Notes: generated by a model not told the origin, from the sequence alone. A stretch of DNA of 64,000 nucleotides from Zhengitettix transpicula (GCA_037074705.1 CM073590.1:39021895-39085894), one strand, 5' to 3'. Positions 36,201 through 46,926 are shown, counted from the first letter of the stretch. Made by a program: numbers and translations.

Positions 36201-36952
36201 GTTCGCTTTTCACGAGATAAATTGTAGAACCGTTTACCACAGTTTTTATATTGAACCATCACCATGTTAGTAATCTAAAACCATCGCCACTCGCCTTCCA
36301 GAGACAAATTATTGATAATTATTGCTATAAAAAAGTAGCAACAAATTCCATTACAATTTGCGATATGATTTTACCAAGGATTGTGAACGCTCCAAAACTT
36401 GATATTCACTCTTTTACGAGAAAACGGTCGAACTTATTTCGTTTAAACACTATATTAATGTTATATAGAGACATGCAAATATTTTAAGAAACATCAAAGT
36501 TCCATGCACCATATAAAAACTACATAACGATCGTTCCCAAACCTTTTTTAACTGTTTAGGGCGGAACTTTTTCTGTTTTTTAGGAAAACTTCTGATTGCA
36601 TTTTGTCTGAAGCGGAAGACAACTCTGACGGTTTCTTAAATCATCATCCACATAAGCATTGACTTAAAATTCAGTCTTCCAAATATACTTTTGTTTGTAA
36701 GACGCTGGTCTTGTTAGGTGAAATATGTGTTTTTACGAGAAGGAAAAGATATGCTTGTAGATAGAGTCAAGAAGTAACAAAACTTTAATCGAAATCCGTT
36801 TGACCATATTCATTTGAAAAGCGAACAAAATCAAGGTTTAAGAACGCCTGCCATTTTGTTTCGAGAACGTGGATTACGTAAACCCAATTTACTACCTCAT
36901 ATAACAACGATATTTAGTTTCATCGCAATGGTTCCGACTGTTTTCTTCAGAA
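33203..36952. other. Intergenic sequence
   Basis: No supported gene in 3.7 kb. A mariner-like terminus (TACGAGGTCATATTAAAAAA) occurs at about 35562, but no matching second end was found. Frames at 33876-34076, 35697-35879 and 36251-36487 have no recognisable motif. Confidence 0.45.
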
Positions 36953-37068
36953 TCTATATGATAAAAAGGATGTTTGTTTGTATGTATGTACTTATGTTTG
37001 TATGCATTTACGTTAATTTCTATAAAATTTAAACGCGTGGACAGATTGCAACACAAATTGGTACACAT

Positions 37069-37640
37069 ATTGTGCCGGTTGGCACACCTGCTTTCATCCC
37101 CCAACCCTCTGCCCGTGTGCTGCCACGAGCAGCGACGAACAGGAAGGACATTCTCATGCCGGCGGCAGTCAGCGACAGATCACCGCTGAGAGGTAGCACA
37201 GCACAGAGACTCTACCTAGACTGATCGCCAGCTTCTGCATCACATCGTTTGGGTTCAGCTGTACAAGATTTATTGAGTTTGAAACTGGGATTAATTCAGA
37301 GTGAACGAAGCTTTTATACGTGTAACCACTGACATACACGTTCGTGAACGCGCCGGATCAAATTCAAGATTTAAACCTGAAGCTGCTTATATAACTTAGC
37401 TCTTGCTGATGAAAAGTGTGGAGTGAGACTGATTGGTTTTGTTCTGGCCTTTGGTATTTACTTTGTCTGTATGAGCTCATACCGGTTTCTAAATTACATT
37501 TGTATTGTAAAGGAAAAAAAAGTTATTTCCTTCATTGCGCAGCGTCCCGGTTTTTTTCAGCTCCCGGCACTAGCACTCCTGGCGAACCACAGCCCAAATT
37601 TGAGTTACTTATGATTGACGGGCTCAATTTACTTAAAAAC
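37069..37640. other. Extra internal segment of the Helitron-like element
   Basis: Relative to the second start copy at 38342, where ACACATATTC runs almost directly into CACGAGAAACGGTACT, this first copy has about 570 bp between ACACATATT and CCCGAGAGACGGTACT. The segment is GC-richer at its left (GTGCCGGTTGGCAC, CACGAGCAGCGACG) and contains no recognised gene. It may be an insertion or captured sequence; alternatively the second copy has a deletion. Confidence 0.5.
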
Positions 37641-37699
37641 CCGAGAGACGGTACTGTGGGGATGAGGCACGCCTCCCCCCTCCCAGTAGGGAGATTGAA

Positions 37700-38240
37700 A
37701 TTTTCAAACATGCTAAAACGGCCGATATTTGAGTCGGATAAATATTTTTCGGGCTCAAAGAGTTTGATATTGTTTCTCCCGATTATATGGGTGTATAATT
37801 TCAACCCCTTAGGGCACGGGAAATAGCACCCTTAGCGATAGTGGTGGAGAAAATAACGCTAATGCAACCGATATTTGAGTGAAATCCAGGGTTATGGATG
37901 TCTCTGAGTTTAATTATGACATTCAACTTGACATTTAACCCCACCCGGGGGTTTGGAAAAATTTGATACATGCAAAAACCGCCTATATTTGCGTCGAATA
38001 AATATTTTTCAGGGTTAATTAGATTTATGATTTCTACTGATGATGTTTGTGTATAATTTCAACCCATTTTCGGCATGGGAGTGCAGCGCGCTTATGAAGA
38101 AATTTTAAATCAATATTAATCGGCCAATATTTGAACCGAAAATTTTTTTTCGGGGACAATTAAATTCATAATATTTATCTAGATGTTCTCTGTGTATAAT
38201 TTCAGCACCTATCGGCATTGGAAGGGAGCACGGTTACGGG
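37700..38240. repeat. Diverged ~120-150 bp tandem units in the Helitron-like element
   Basis: At least three units (about 37715, 37975 and 38122) share the order CGATATTTGAGTCGG-like start, AAATATTTTTCGGG, GTGTATAATTTCA and GGCACGGGA. A partial fourth lies near 37866. They lie within the 3' half of the element. Confidence 0.8.
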
Positions 38241-38341
38241 TGGGGGAGGAAAGGTGTTACATAAAAAAAGTAACTGAGATTGGAGTCTAATTGGGGGCTA
38301 TGGTTATGTGTCAAGTCGGGAAACGCCGGCCACCCAGCTAG

Positions 38342-38500
38342 TCCATATAATAAAAAATTATGTAAGTATGTATTTACGTTAAGTTCGATACAAATTTAAA
38401 CGCGTGGACAGATTGCAACAAAAATTGTTACACATATTCTTCAAAACACGAGAAACGGTACTTTGGGGGTGAAAAATCGCTAGCATAAAGGTGGAATGAA
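38342..38500 (+). mobile_element. Second, truncated Helitron-like start joined to the first end
   Basis: Directly after CTAG, TCCATATAATAAAAA begins. It is followed by AAGTATGTATTTACGTTAAG and AACGCGTGGACAGATTGCAA, matching the start of the 36953 element. Similarity continues through CACGAGAAACGGTACT and fades by about 38500. The copy is truncated and has no CTAG end of its own. Confidence 0.6.
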
Positions 38501-39266
38501 TTTTAGTTGAAATAATACACGAATTTTTCGACTACAGTTAATGTGACTATTTTGTGCTGAATTACTACATGCCAACAGACACTGGCGTCACATCATACGT
38601 TGGCGCGTGAGACAATTCATCATTTATGCGTCATAAAAATATAGTTAATTTTTTCGTAATAAAATAAAGCACAAAAAATTTGATTGAAAAGAAATATATA
38701 TTTTTTATCTTACAATACTCCATCGAATAATAATAAAAGAAATACGAAATACTTAACGTTCCTTGCCAAAAATTTAAGTTAAATTTCGTAGCCATATTTA
38801 TTTGTTTAAATGCGGCGACAGTAAATTGGTATATTGCAATATATGAATCATGTATATGCAGTACATACATATATGTTCCTAGATATAACACAAGTCAACT
38901 TAAACTAAAACTATAAGTCTAGTTACATACATTGCGTCACAAATATGATCATGAATAATGGACAAATATTCTTTTTACAAAATAATGTAGTCATATCAAT
39001 ATTATAGTTCACATTAAAAAATTCATGTATTGAATAATATCAGTTCTTCATTAGGAATATTTTTAAGTTGTATTTAAGTTATATTTAAGTTATATTTTAA
39101 ATAAAGTGGAAAATATATTGTTTTGTCCCAAAAGTTAATACCCATTCAAATATATTGTAGTTCTCACATAATTTCTGTACATATACAAGCATTGTCGTGT
39201 ATTGTACGTATGTATTTTAATGCTAAATTTGATGTATTTTTCCTGTTCTAAGTAGCTGACAGTGAA
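38501..39266. other. Intergenic sequence
   Basis: AT-rich; the frame at 38631-38891 (minus) has no recognisable motif. Confidence 0.5.
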
Positions 39267-39273
39267 TAATAAT

Positions 39274-39325
<52 letters not shown>

Positions 39326-39332
39326 ATTATTA
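39267..39332. repeat. AT-core palindrome
   Basis: TAATAATATTGAAT and its exact reverse complement flank an AT tract of about 40 bp, so the whole 66 bp is self-complementary and could extrude as a hairpin. Confidence 0.9.
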
Positions 39333-39336
39333 AAAC

Positions 39337-39381
39337 GAGCTGTAAGCCATACTTCTCAAAAATGAGGGTCATGAGCTTACC

Positions 39382-39392
<11 letters not shown>
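39337..39392 (+). repeat. Inverted repeat, left arm, around LTR-like element 4
   Basis: The arm includes AGCTGTAAGCCATACTTCTC, then AAAAATGAGGGTCATG and TTACCTATTATA. Its reverse complement is at 40829-40880 with few mismatches. Both arms run into TA at their inner edges, where element 4 is inserted. Confidence 0.88.
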
Positions 39393-39416
<24 letters not shown>

Positions 39417-39420
<4 letters not shown>

Positions 39421-40825
39421 AATAACCAAATAATAGCGTCGAAATAAAAAAATAATATTTATGAACAACAAACAAATTTATTAATACAAGAAGAAATTAC
39501 AATTGAATTTAATATTTTACTATTATAATAAGAACTCTTGCTCTCATGGGTCTCTACTGGGTTTGACAACGGACAGAATCGAACTATTAAAAAGACCCAA
39601 CATTTATGTTTTAAATTAAACAAAAGTATCTACTAAATTTATTAATGAACTTAACCTATAGATTGCTTCTAACTTTATTATCAAAAGAAGAGAACGAGAT
39701 CTGACTGTTATCCTTTAATAACGTTTACATCTGTTAATATTATGCATTCCAACTTACGGTTTCTCAGGTTTACATCGACTCGTTCTTAAGACACTCACTT
39801 TATAACCTTGACATTCACTCACTGACTCTAACACAATATCACTGGTTCGCCGTGACACTCCTTGACTTCGTTTGCTGCATCCAGGTCGCCTACCATCGAA
39901 GACAGGTCAAATTCTCCTACTCATACAGATAGAGCTTCTGTATTTTAAAAATGTTTATAACTGTTATGGTTTTGCTGACTGATGCTGACTGTCGCTGACT
40001 GACTAACTGTCGAGGTTCACCGAACCCCTCTCCTACGCTGACTCTCGTTGACCGTCTCTCGTTCCTCTCCCACGCTAACTGCTAACTGTCTCTTCGATAC
40101 GTCCTGCACCTCTCTCCCACGCTAACTGTCACACAATAGGTTATTTCCCTATATATACCCCTAGCCTCCTTGTTTTTCTCTAGATGCAAAGTTTCGTCGC
40201 AACGGCGCGGTGACAGAATCCCATTACTGAAATTTACGTCCCGGTCGCTGGAGTCCTTCCGCCGGCTGCTCTCTTTTGTCCAAAACCCGACAATCGTGAC
40301 AGGTCCAATTTGTCTTTGGACCTCTCTGCTCACAAGTGCGCGATACTAATTTCTCCAGATCCTAAGTAAACAAGTTCCTGGACCCTTACACCCACTGACT
40401 CTCCTTGCAGCTGCAGTGATTTCGCCCCCGCAATTACTCAGGACTCGCACAAGATCTTTTCTTGCAAGTCCCAAGCAAATACGCCACTTGTCATGTCATT
40501 CATCAGAGACAATAGCCTGCTCTAACATAGCCACTTTGGGACCATCTGCTCGCCCACGTTCTGCGTTACTAATTCTTCACGCCGTTCCCCAAATTAATAA
40601 GCTACTGGACCCGCAATCACTCTTTAGACCAAATTGCCGCCCCGTCACACTCTCTCTACAAATTACGGCTTCCTCTCTGCCGCTCACCAGCACTCATCCT
40701 AGATAAATGTCTTACCGCTCCGTCTTGTCACCTCGTGACAGGACCCGCGGTTACTTTTCCCTAGCATTCTCTTTACGACATGTGCGCTGTTTTTAATCCA
40801 ATGCATTATATTAAATGCATTACAA
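39417..40825 (-). mobile_element. LTR-like element 4 (TA-targeted family)
   Basis: A 1409 bp unit with TTGTAATAACC at the left and TGCATTACAA at the right, inside TA sequence. It aligns with element 2 in the same orientation: GGGTCTCTACTGGGTTTGAC near 39550, GATTGCTT near 39661, TAAAAATGTTTATAACTG near 39945, the GCTGACTG block near 39970, and GTGACAGGACCCGC near 40735. The sense strand is minus. No retroviral coding. The frames at 40082-40333 and 40416-40706 are shadows. Confidence 0.65.
40127..40157 (-). promoter_or_regulatory. Probable TATA box and start region of LTR-like element 4
   Basis: On the minus strand GGTATATATAGGG (about 40161-40149) lies about 30 bp upstream of GACAGTTAGCG, at the position of the TATA box and TCAGTCAG initiator in element 2. 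The initiator is a weaker match here. Confidence 0.45.
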
Positions 40826-40828
40826 TAT

Positions 40829-40880
40829 ATATAATAGGTAATCGCATGACCCTCATTTTTAAGAAGTATGGCTTACAGCT
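40829..40880 (-). repeat. Inverted repeat, right arm, around LTR-like element 4
   Basis: ATAATAGGTAATCGCATGAC then CCTCATTTTTAAGAAG and TATGGCTTACAGCT: the reverse complement of 39337-39392. Confidence 0.88.
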
Positions 40881-40927
40881 CCTTTTTGGCTTGAGGTTGT
40901 TCATTATTCTAATACAATTCTCCGCTG

Positions 40928-40974
<47 letters not shown>

Positions 40975-42312
40975 CAAATTTGGGAATATATATTATACAG
41001 AGTTTATGTGTGTCATCTGCTATCTGGCCCCTTAATATATCCAAATAAGATAAAATTATTGGAATATCAAAAGCAGTTGTCGTTAAATACTATTTACACA
41101 ACTGGACTTGAATGGATTGATATACAGATAATAACCCCATGCCCAGTGCAAGTGTTAAAAAAGTTACGTATCATCTGTCAAAGTAAGCACAAATGACCTA
41201 TGGGCCGCGACACCCAGACGGTGATAAACAAGTCACAGTAAACGATTGTCTTCCCCCTTGCAGACCCAAGATAAAGGAGGTTTTGTATCCAAACATTCCA
41301 CTCTCCTTGGCGGGCCTTAAATGTTCTCATATTAGAATTTTATAGAAATATATATGATAGAATTATAGTATCGCTTCAACAACAAAAGGGGACAGTAAAT
41401 AATGATGAATTTAAATAAATAGATAATTTAAATTATTTATTATAACCTGACAACTATCTTTTAATAAGTAAACAAGCAGTGTTTTATGTATAAAATACCT
41501 AAAATCTGATGATCAAAAATATACAGTTATGTCTTAGCACATTTATGTCCAAAGTCATCTATTCGATTGGTAAAATGTTAAAATCTTAGATGAAGTAATT
41601 ACTTCACAAGACTGATGAGTGAAATTTTGTACAGTCACTCTAATATTAGTGCATTAATATAAAAAATGACACTAATAATTACAACAAAATTTGCGATATC
41701 ATATTGTTATAATAATTAGATAATTTTTTATTGTTTAATTTGATTTCAATTAGAGCCTCAATTTTACATTGTTAAATTGACCATTCTACAATTTAAATGT
41801 TACGTATCCTTCCATTGTTCTTTACTTAAAAAAAAATTCAGTTACAACAGTCATACGACGCAGGTCATGGCTTTAAATTCAAAACATTAAGACTGTCTAA
41901 TTTTTATCTTAAAAGAGTGTCTAAAAATTCAATTCTGTAAATTTGTATAACTTATTTTACTATATTTTGGTCAATTTACATTTCTAATTTAACATACAAT
42001 TTTTCCTATTTAGATATTGTACCTTATTCCTGGAAGAAGTTCCAAAGTTGCGGACGAAACGTTGTATACAAATGAGTTTTTGGTTTACTTAATAATAGAA
42101 TTTTCTGGCTTACTGGGTTTATTGTTTATGTATTAATTTCAATTATTGCTTATAAAATAATAAGCCAACCCAATCAAAATTAATTACAATTATTCGCATT
42201 TTTGCTTCTTATATTTATTTCGAAGTTATACTACTTAAATTATTAAATCTACTGCGGTGAAGTTGTCATCAACATTGACTTCCGTCACACGGGTCCCCGA
42301 ACATTTACCCAT
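40881..42312. other. Intergenic sequence with a TA microsatellite
   Basis: A TA tract lies at about 40931-40978. The rest is AT-rich without a supported gene. The frame at 40780-41196 crosses the tract and is not a recognisable protein. At 42050 GCGGACGAAACGTTG resembles a retroelement-end motif, but nothing else supports it. Confidence 0.45.
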
Positions 42313-42315
42313 TTA

Positions 42316-43179
42316 AGGCCCACTCACACCAGTACGGGAGCGGGAGCGGGAATCTCGTTGTAGGTACAGGACGGGGTACCTCACCGTCGTTCACACCATT
42401 GCGGGAACGAGAATTCATTTTCTATACGCTTTGCAGCACACACAACAGTTTGCATTTAAAATAATTACGTATTTTTAATCATTTTTAATAAAAAAATTTA
42501 ATTCAAGTTAAGACAGTGTGCTCAATAATGTTTTCAGATGACGAAGAGGCTCTAATTTTACTAGTTCTATCCGAAGAAATACGTGCTAATTAAGTAATTA
42601 GAATAATAAGAAACAAGGTAATTAATTGCCATGCTGCACACTGTTTACTAATTATTTATATATCTTTAGGAAAATATGAATATGGATTCACTAAATTCTA
42701 AACGTAAAATATTTGGAGAATATCACACCTTAATGCCAGAGCTACGTAGAAATGATGCAAGATTTTATATTTATTTCAGAATGATACTTGATTGTTTGGA
42801 TGAAATTTGCAATTGAATTAAGAATTACATAAAAAAGCAATACACGAACTACCGTGAACCAATATCTCCAGAAGGACGACTTGCAATTGCTTTGGGGAAT
42901 ATTTGTTATAACATATAACGAGTGTGAACGTTTAGAATACTTAATTTAATGTATTAATAAGATTACCTTCGGAGGCTTATACCGAAAAAACGGGACAAGC
43001 GAGCAGCAGGCACGTGCGAGACGCGGGAAATACCGTGCAAACTGCGAACCTTCACTGGGACGCAGCAAGCGGCGGAAAAGTTCGTGCAGGTCTGAATATG
43101 CCCATATCCCGCAATGAAAACACGTCCTGCACCTTTCCCGCTCCCGTTCCCGCAGTCCCGCACTGGTGTGAGAGAGCCT
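42316..43179 (+). mobile_element. PIF/Harbinger-type DNA transposon, internally deleted
   Basis: An 864 bp element whose ends are inverted: AGGCCCACTCACACCAGTAC, then a GGGAGCGGGA run at the left, and the reverse complement with small differences at the right (GGGAGCGGGA counterpart ...CACTGGTGTGAGAGAGCCT). The trinucleotide TTA is duplicated at both sides (42313-42315 and 43180-43182). The 3 bp T-A-rich duplication and the internal transposase remnant are diagnostic of the superfamily. Most of the transposase is absent. Frames at 42963-43226 are terminal-repeat shadows. Confidence 0.85.
42528..42918 (+). pseudogene. Harbinger transposase N-terminal remnant
   Basis: From the ATG at 42528 the frame reads an acidic start (SDDEEALILLVLSEE) with one stop at 42591. 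A probable 52-nt intron (donor AAG|GTAATT at 42618, acceptor CTTTAG at 42669) keeps the frame. Exon 2 gives GEYHTLMPELRRNDARFY and YFRMILDCLDEI, a stop, then NYREPISPEGRLAIALG. These are the conserved N-terminal motifs of PIF/Harbinger transposases. The DDE catalytic part is missing, so it cannot work. The intron is inferred from splice consensus only. Confidence 0.8.
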
Positions 43180-43182
43180 TTA

Positions 43183-43654
43183 TAGACCCTTCCCGACCTA
43201 ACCCCTATGCAGCTAACTTCAAATAACCCTGGACGATGAATGACGGCACTTTAACAACTTCAGAATTCTCCAACTATATAGAAAAGTGTCTAAAAACACG
43301 TCGAATTAAAACAGTGAAATATACTCGCCAACTACTTAAACTCTAAAATTCTCCTGGTACCTTAAATGAGTAAATAAAAAAAAACTTTAACTAAATAGAG
43401 ACCATAAATGTACCTGGTACCCTAAAAAAAAATTAAAAACCGGTAACTTAAGAGGGATTAACCATACTCCGGGTAACCTCTTGTCAACTATGTACACCAC
43501 GTGTACGTGAAGGAACATAAAATTTCCTTAACCATGTTTAATACGATAATTAAACTTAACGACTCCTACGTTTGCAATTGATGTGTGTATTATGGTCAAG
43601 AAAACCGTATGCTTAAAAGGGTTTCTGACCGTATAACGGCTAAGGACTCACATT
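43183..43654. other. Intergenic sequence
   Basis: No supported gene. CCTGGTACC recurs near 43355 and 43413 as a short, probably chance, repeat. Confidence 0.45.
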
Positions 43655-43669
43655 CTTATTTAAAACCGC

Positions 43670-44143
43670 TTTTTTAGGATAACAGGCTACATGAGGGTAA
43701 TCCACGTGGTGGCAACTCCCCTTTAATAGCATAGGAAAGGATTTGAAAGGGGTATATTTTAAGGATCCTACCCGGCATTCGCCTAAAGAAATGCAGGTAA
43801 AACCCTAGAAAAACCTGCATCAGGAAGGTCGGGCATTGTGTACTTGTCCCACGCCCTTCCGATAGCGGGAGAGGAGTTTGCTGTGGGGACGCAGCATTCC
43901 CTTCTCCGTGCCTCGACCAGTTTAGGAGGCAGCTGGCTGACTATTCCAATGCGAATAGCGGACAACTCTTACCGTATGCCCAAAGTCTGTGACCCCGGAA
44001 CATACACCTCTCAGAACAGGCCGAGGTGCCTCGGCTTGTGGGAACCTTAGTTCAAAAACGGAGAGGAAAAGGCATCCCCAAAGGTAGCCCCTTCGTATCT
44101 CTCCTATCTACCTGCGAGAGAAAATCCCTCGCAGGCCTTCATA
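43670..44143 (-). mobile_element. SINE-like element, copy S6
   Basis: A reverse-oriented copy with a T run (A tail) then AGGATAACAGGCTACATGAG at the left and the 5' hairpin CTGCGAGAG...CCCTCGCAGG at the right. A 15 bp duplication with one mismatch, CTTATTTAAAACCGC versus CTTATTTAACACCGC, flanks it (43655-43669 and 44144-44158). This is the clearest evidence for retroposition of the family. It lacks the GGCTACCTTCCTCCACCC block near the 3' end. Frames at 43783-44262 are shadows. Confidence 0.82.
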
Positions 44144-44158
44144 CTTATTTAACACCGC

Positions 44159-44854
44159 ATCATAATAATCACATTCATATTCAAGAAAACCGAAAAAGAC
44201 TGAGCGATAGTGGGTCACGTGTCATTCAAAAATCCTTAAACGATAAACGAATTAGTACCTAACTCAAGAAAACCTTGTAAGGAATAAATGATTCTGGTTC
44301 AATACTCTTGCAATATTCCTTCATACCTTTTACTTATTATTTACCACTTTTCACGATACATATTCTCCACGGTAAACAGATTTTACTAAATATTCTTTTC
44401 TGTCAAACCGCGAGCGTACTTTCGAAAAACTGTTAAAATGAAATGAATTCTCATATAACACAAAGTAGCTCTAATCTCAAAGACAGTGTTTTAGGCTGGA
44501 CTATATAAGTTTCCGCATTAGATCTGTCCAGAACATCATTTTCATAATTGCATTTGAGTAAAATCTTTAAATGAGGAATTTATTCCGCGTGATTGACGAA
44601 TCGAAGTTACTCAATGTCTAGTTTATTTTTATGGTGCTACATACTTTACTAACTTCTAATGGCTCATGACGCTATTTACCACGCCGTAAACCCAATGCGG
44701 TTCATCACCCATTAATTCGATCATTTAAATTCACAAACAGTAAAACTAAGAGGTACGGAATGAGGAAGCGAGAGAGAGTTAGAGAGACCAGTACGAACGA
44801 AAAAATTTATGATTAACTGTAACGCTTTCTTCTTTTCGTTTCTTCTTTTATAGT
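44159..44854. other. Intergenic sequence
   Basis: Nothing recognisable. Confidence 0.5.
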
Positions 44855-45307
44855 CCAGTAGCTAAATACATCTTATCGCGCAAAGGTCGTTTTTTTTCCA
44901 ACTTGTATATCATGCCCGTTAGTTGAAAACCAAGTTTTCGTTTTTGAAATGCAACGTGAAAAGTTCCCTTGGCCTAAAAACCACAAAAATTTTCACCTCT
45001 TTTCAGTTTGTCACGTAATAGCAAAAGCAAGAAACATTTTATTGAAAATAATGCTAAATAATAAATTGTAGGGAAAGGTGGCCTCCAGTTCGAAATTCAG
45101 TCGAAGAAATAGTTCGTCGAATATACAAAGGTGCTCCAGTTCTAAATGCTATTCTTTCTCCGTGCAAAATAATACTCTTTCAAACGGTGGAATCTGTCTT
45201 CCTCGTAGAAAAACAATACTCTTAAACATTTTAATATGCTATGACATAGGTAACCGTCTCTCCCATCCTCAGTGCCATAATATTAGCGCAACTGGCCTGG
45301 CGGTATA

Positions 45308-46532
45308 CGAGGGTGGTCTGAAAAGTTTCCGACCCAACAATGATAGAAGAAATTTGTTTTGAATTTTTTATTGTATTTTTCAACATAGTCTCCTTGTAAT
45401 TCTACACACTTCTCCCAGCGATGCTCCCATCTCTGTAGCCCGTCAAAAAAGTACTCGGCGTTTTTCTCTGCAAACTAAGTGTTCACGAAGGTGATTGCCT
45501 CTTCATTTGACGAAAATCTCTGTCCTCCGAGCGCAATTTTTAGATGAGGGAACAAGAAGAAGTCGCTTGGGGCTAGATCTGGATGGTCAAGCAGTTCAAA
45601 CCGTAATTCTTGGATTTTCGCCATGGCAACCGCTGAGGTGTGAGACGGTGCGTTGTCTTCGTGAAACAGGATTTTCTTTTTCTGCAAATGTGGCCGTTTT
45701 CCGCAAGTTCTGCCTTCAGCTTGTCAAGTAATGATGCTCTGTAATGGTTTTTCCTTTTTGAAGATAATCGATTAAAATAACTCCATGACTATCACAAACA
45801 ACAGTCGCTATCACTTTCCCAGCCGAAAAAAAACATATTTTGCTTTTTTTGGAGACGGTTCCCCCTTTGCAGTCCACTGTTTGGACTGAATTTTTGTTTC
45901 GGGCGTATAATGATGTATCTAAGTTTCATCTACAGTAATTAACTTCGCCAACACAGTGTTGAAAATGTTTATTCGAACACGTTTTTGGTCTAACGTGAGC
46001 GAACGCGGCACCCAACGCCCGGACAACTTTCTCACACCTAAATGTTGATATAATATGTGACAAACACGTTCTTTCGACATGTTCATGACCTCTGCTATCT
46101 CTCTCACTTTAATTCGGCGGCTGGCGAACTCTGGCGATGTTTTCGTCGGTAGTTGCAGTTTTTGGACGTCCCCAACGTTCATCGTCTCCCAAGCTCTTAC
46201 GGCCATGTTAAAATTCAGCTGCCCAAAATTTCACTGTATTAAATGATGGCGCACTGTCCCCGTACACAAAATCCATCTCATCTTTGATTTGTGTAGGCGT
46301 ATTGCCTTTCAAAAACAAATATTTAATAACAGCTCGATACTCGATTTTCTCCATTTTCACAAAAACCCTCACATCAACTCACTCAAACGACTGTTACATA
46401 ACAACTGCGCGTCCAAAATGGCTGAACCTTTGGTGAGTAACTGTCAACAGGTGAACAACGAAATTCACTAGCTTTTATTTACTAGTGCTACCATTTTCAC
46501 GTTGAGGTCGGAAACTTTTCAGACCACCCTCG
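45308..46532 (-). mobile_element. mariner-type DNA transposon, second copy
   Basis: A 1225 bp element with inverted ends CGAGGGTGGTCTGAAAAG (about 27 bp, near perfect) and TA on both sides (45306-45307 and 46533-46534). It encodes a decayed transposase on the minus strand. It differs from the copy at 31909 in ends and protein, so it belongs to another mariner subgroup. It sits inside an older repeat element. Confidence 0.92.
45475..46354 (-). pseudogene. mariner transposase, multiple breaks
   Basis: The start codon at 46354 opens MEKIEYRAVIKYLFLKGNTP, typical of mariner. A stop follows WAAEF at about 46210; another frame continues with RWVPRSLTLDQKR and LITVDET, where the tryptophan after DET is a stop. 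HHYTPETK and GKVIATVV follow, a further shift occurs near 45720, then HEDNAPSHTS and HPDLAPSDFF. Only 30 residues separate the last two aspartates instead of 34, because the PYSP stretch is deleted. Inactive. Confidence 0.9.
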
Positions 46533-46926
46533 TACAGCCAGAAAAATGGGTATATTGTCTGCCACTCTCAAAGGATTTTTAAGACCAGATTATGCGTTGG
46601 AATGAGAATTATATTCTTCAAATCTCTATTTCAAAACCAATTAGTTTACTGCCAACCATTTTCGAAATATCAGCACTATAAATGTGACATTATTTTCGAA
46701 AATTTGACGAACGATGTCTACCACATTATTGAACCAAATTTTGTACTTAAATACACCTTTCGGTGCAGAATTTTATGGCTTTTAAGCCACGGAAACTTTT
46801 CCTGAGGACTTTAAAATTGGAAAACTTGGTTTTTCACTAATGGTCATAATATATACGAATTGGAAAAAAAATGAAATACCCGACCTTTTGATCACGAAGG
46901 CCCTTTTTTGGACAAAGCTACTTGGT

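Larger units (their letters stand above)
36953..38341 (+). mobile_element. Helitron-like non-autonomous element
   Basis: The unit starts TCTATATGATAAAAAGG after an A (36952) and ends GCCGGCCACCCAGCTAG, with CTAG at 38338-38341 followed by T. TC...CTAG termini between A and T, with a short GC palindrome (GCCGGC, 38325-38330) about 8 bases before CTAG, match the Helitron hallmarks; there is no terminal inverted repeat or target duplication. The start region continues GTATGTATGTAC and ACGCGTGGACAGATTGCAAC. The 3' half carries diverged tandem units. No Rep/helicase coding is present, so it would be non-autonomous. Frames at 37416-37826 are not recognisable proteins. Confidence 0.6.
44855..46926 (+). 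repeat. Long-inverted-repeat element, copy 2, split by a mariner
   Basis: Left arm: CCAGTAGCTAAAT, then CAAAGGTCG, TTTTTTTCCAACTTGTAT, AAAACCAAGTTTTCG and TTGGCCTAAAAACCAC. The right arm (about 46730-46926) is its reverse complement with divergence, ending CAAAGCTACTTGG. Without the 1225 bp mariner plus TA the element was about 845 bp. The interior matches copy 1 at 3944-4655 in opposite orientation. No transposase motifs seen; superfamily and target duplication unresolved. Confidence 0.65.

Noticed and set aside
39223..39471. 82-codon frame with long IYIY runs as a membrane protein
   Set aside because: The runs are translated TA microsatellite; the frame crosses three unrelated repeat segments.
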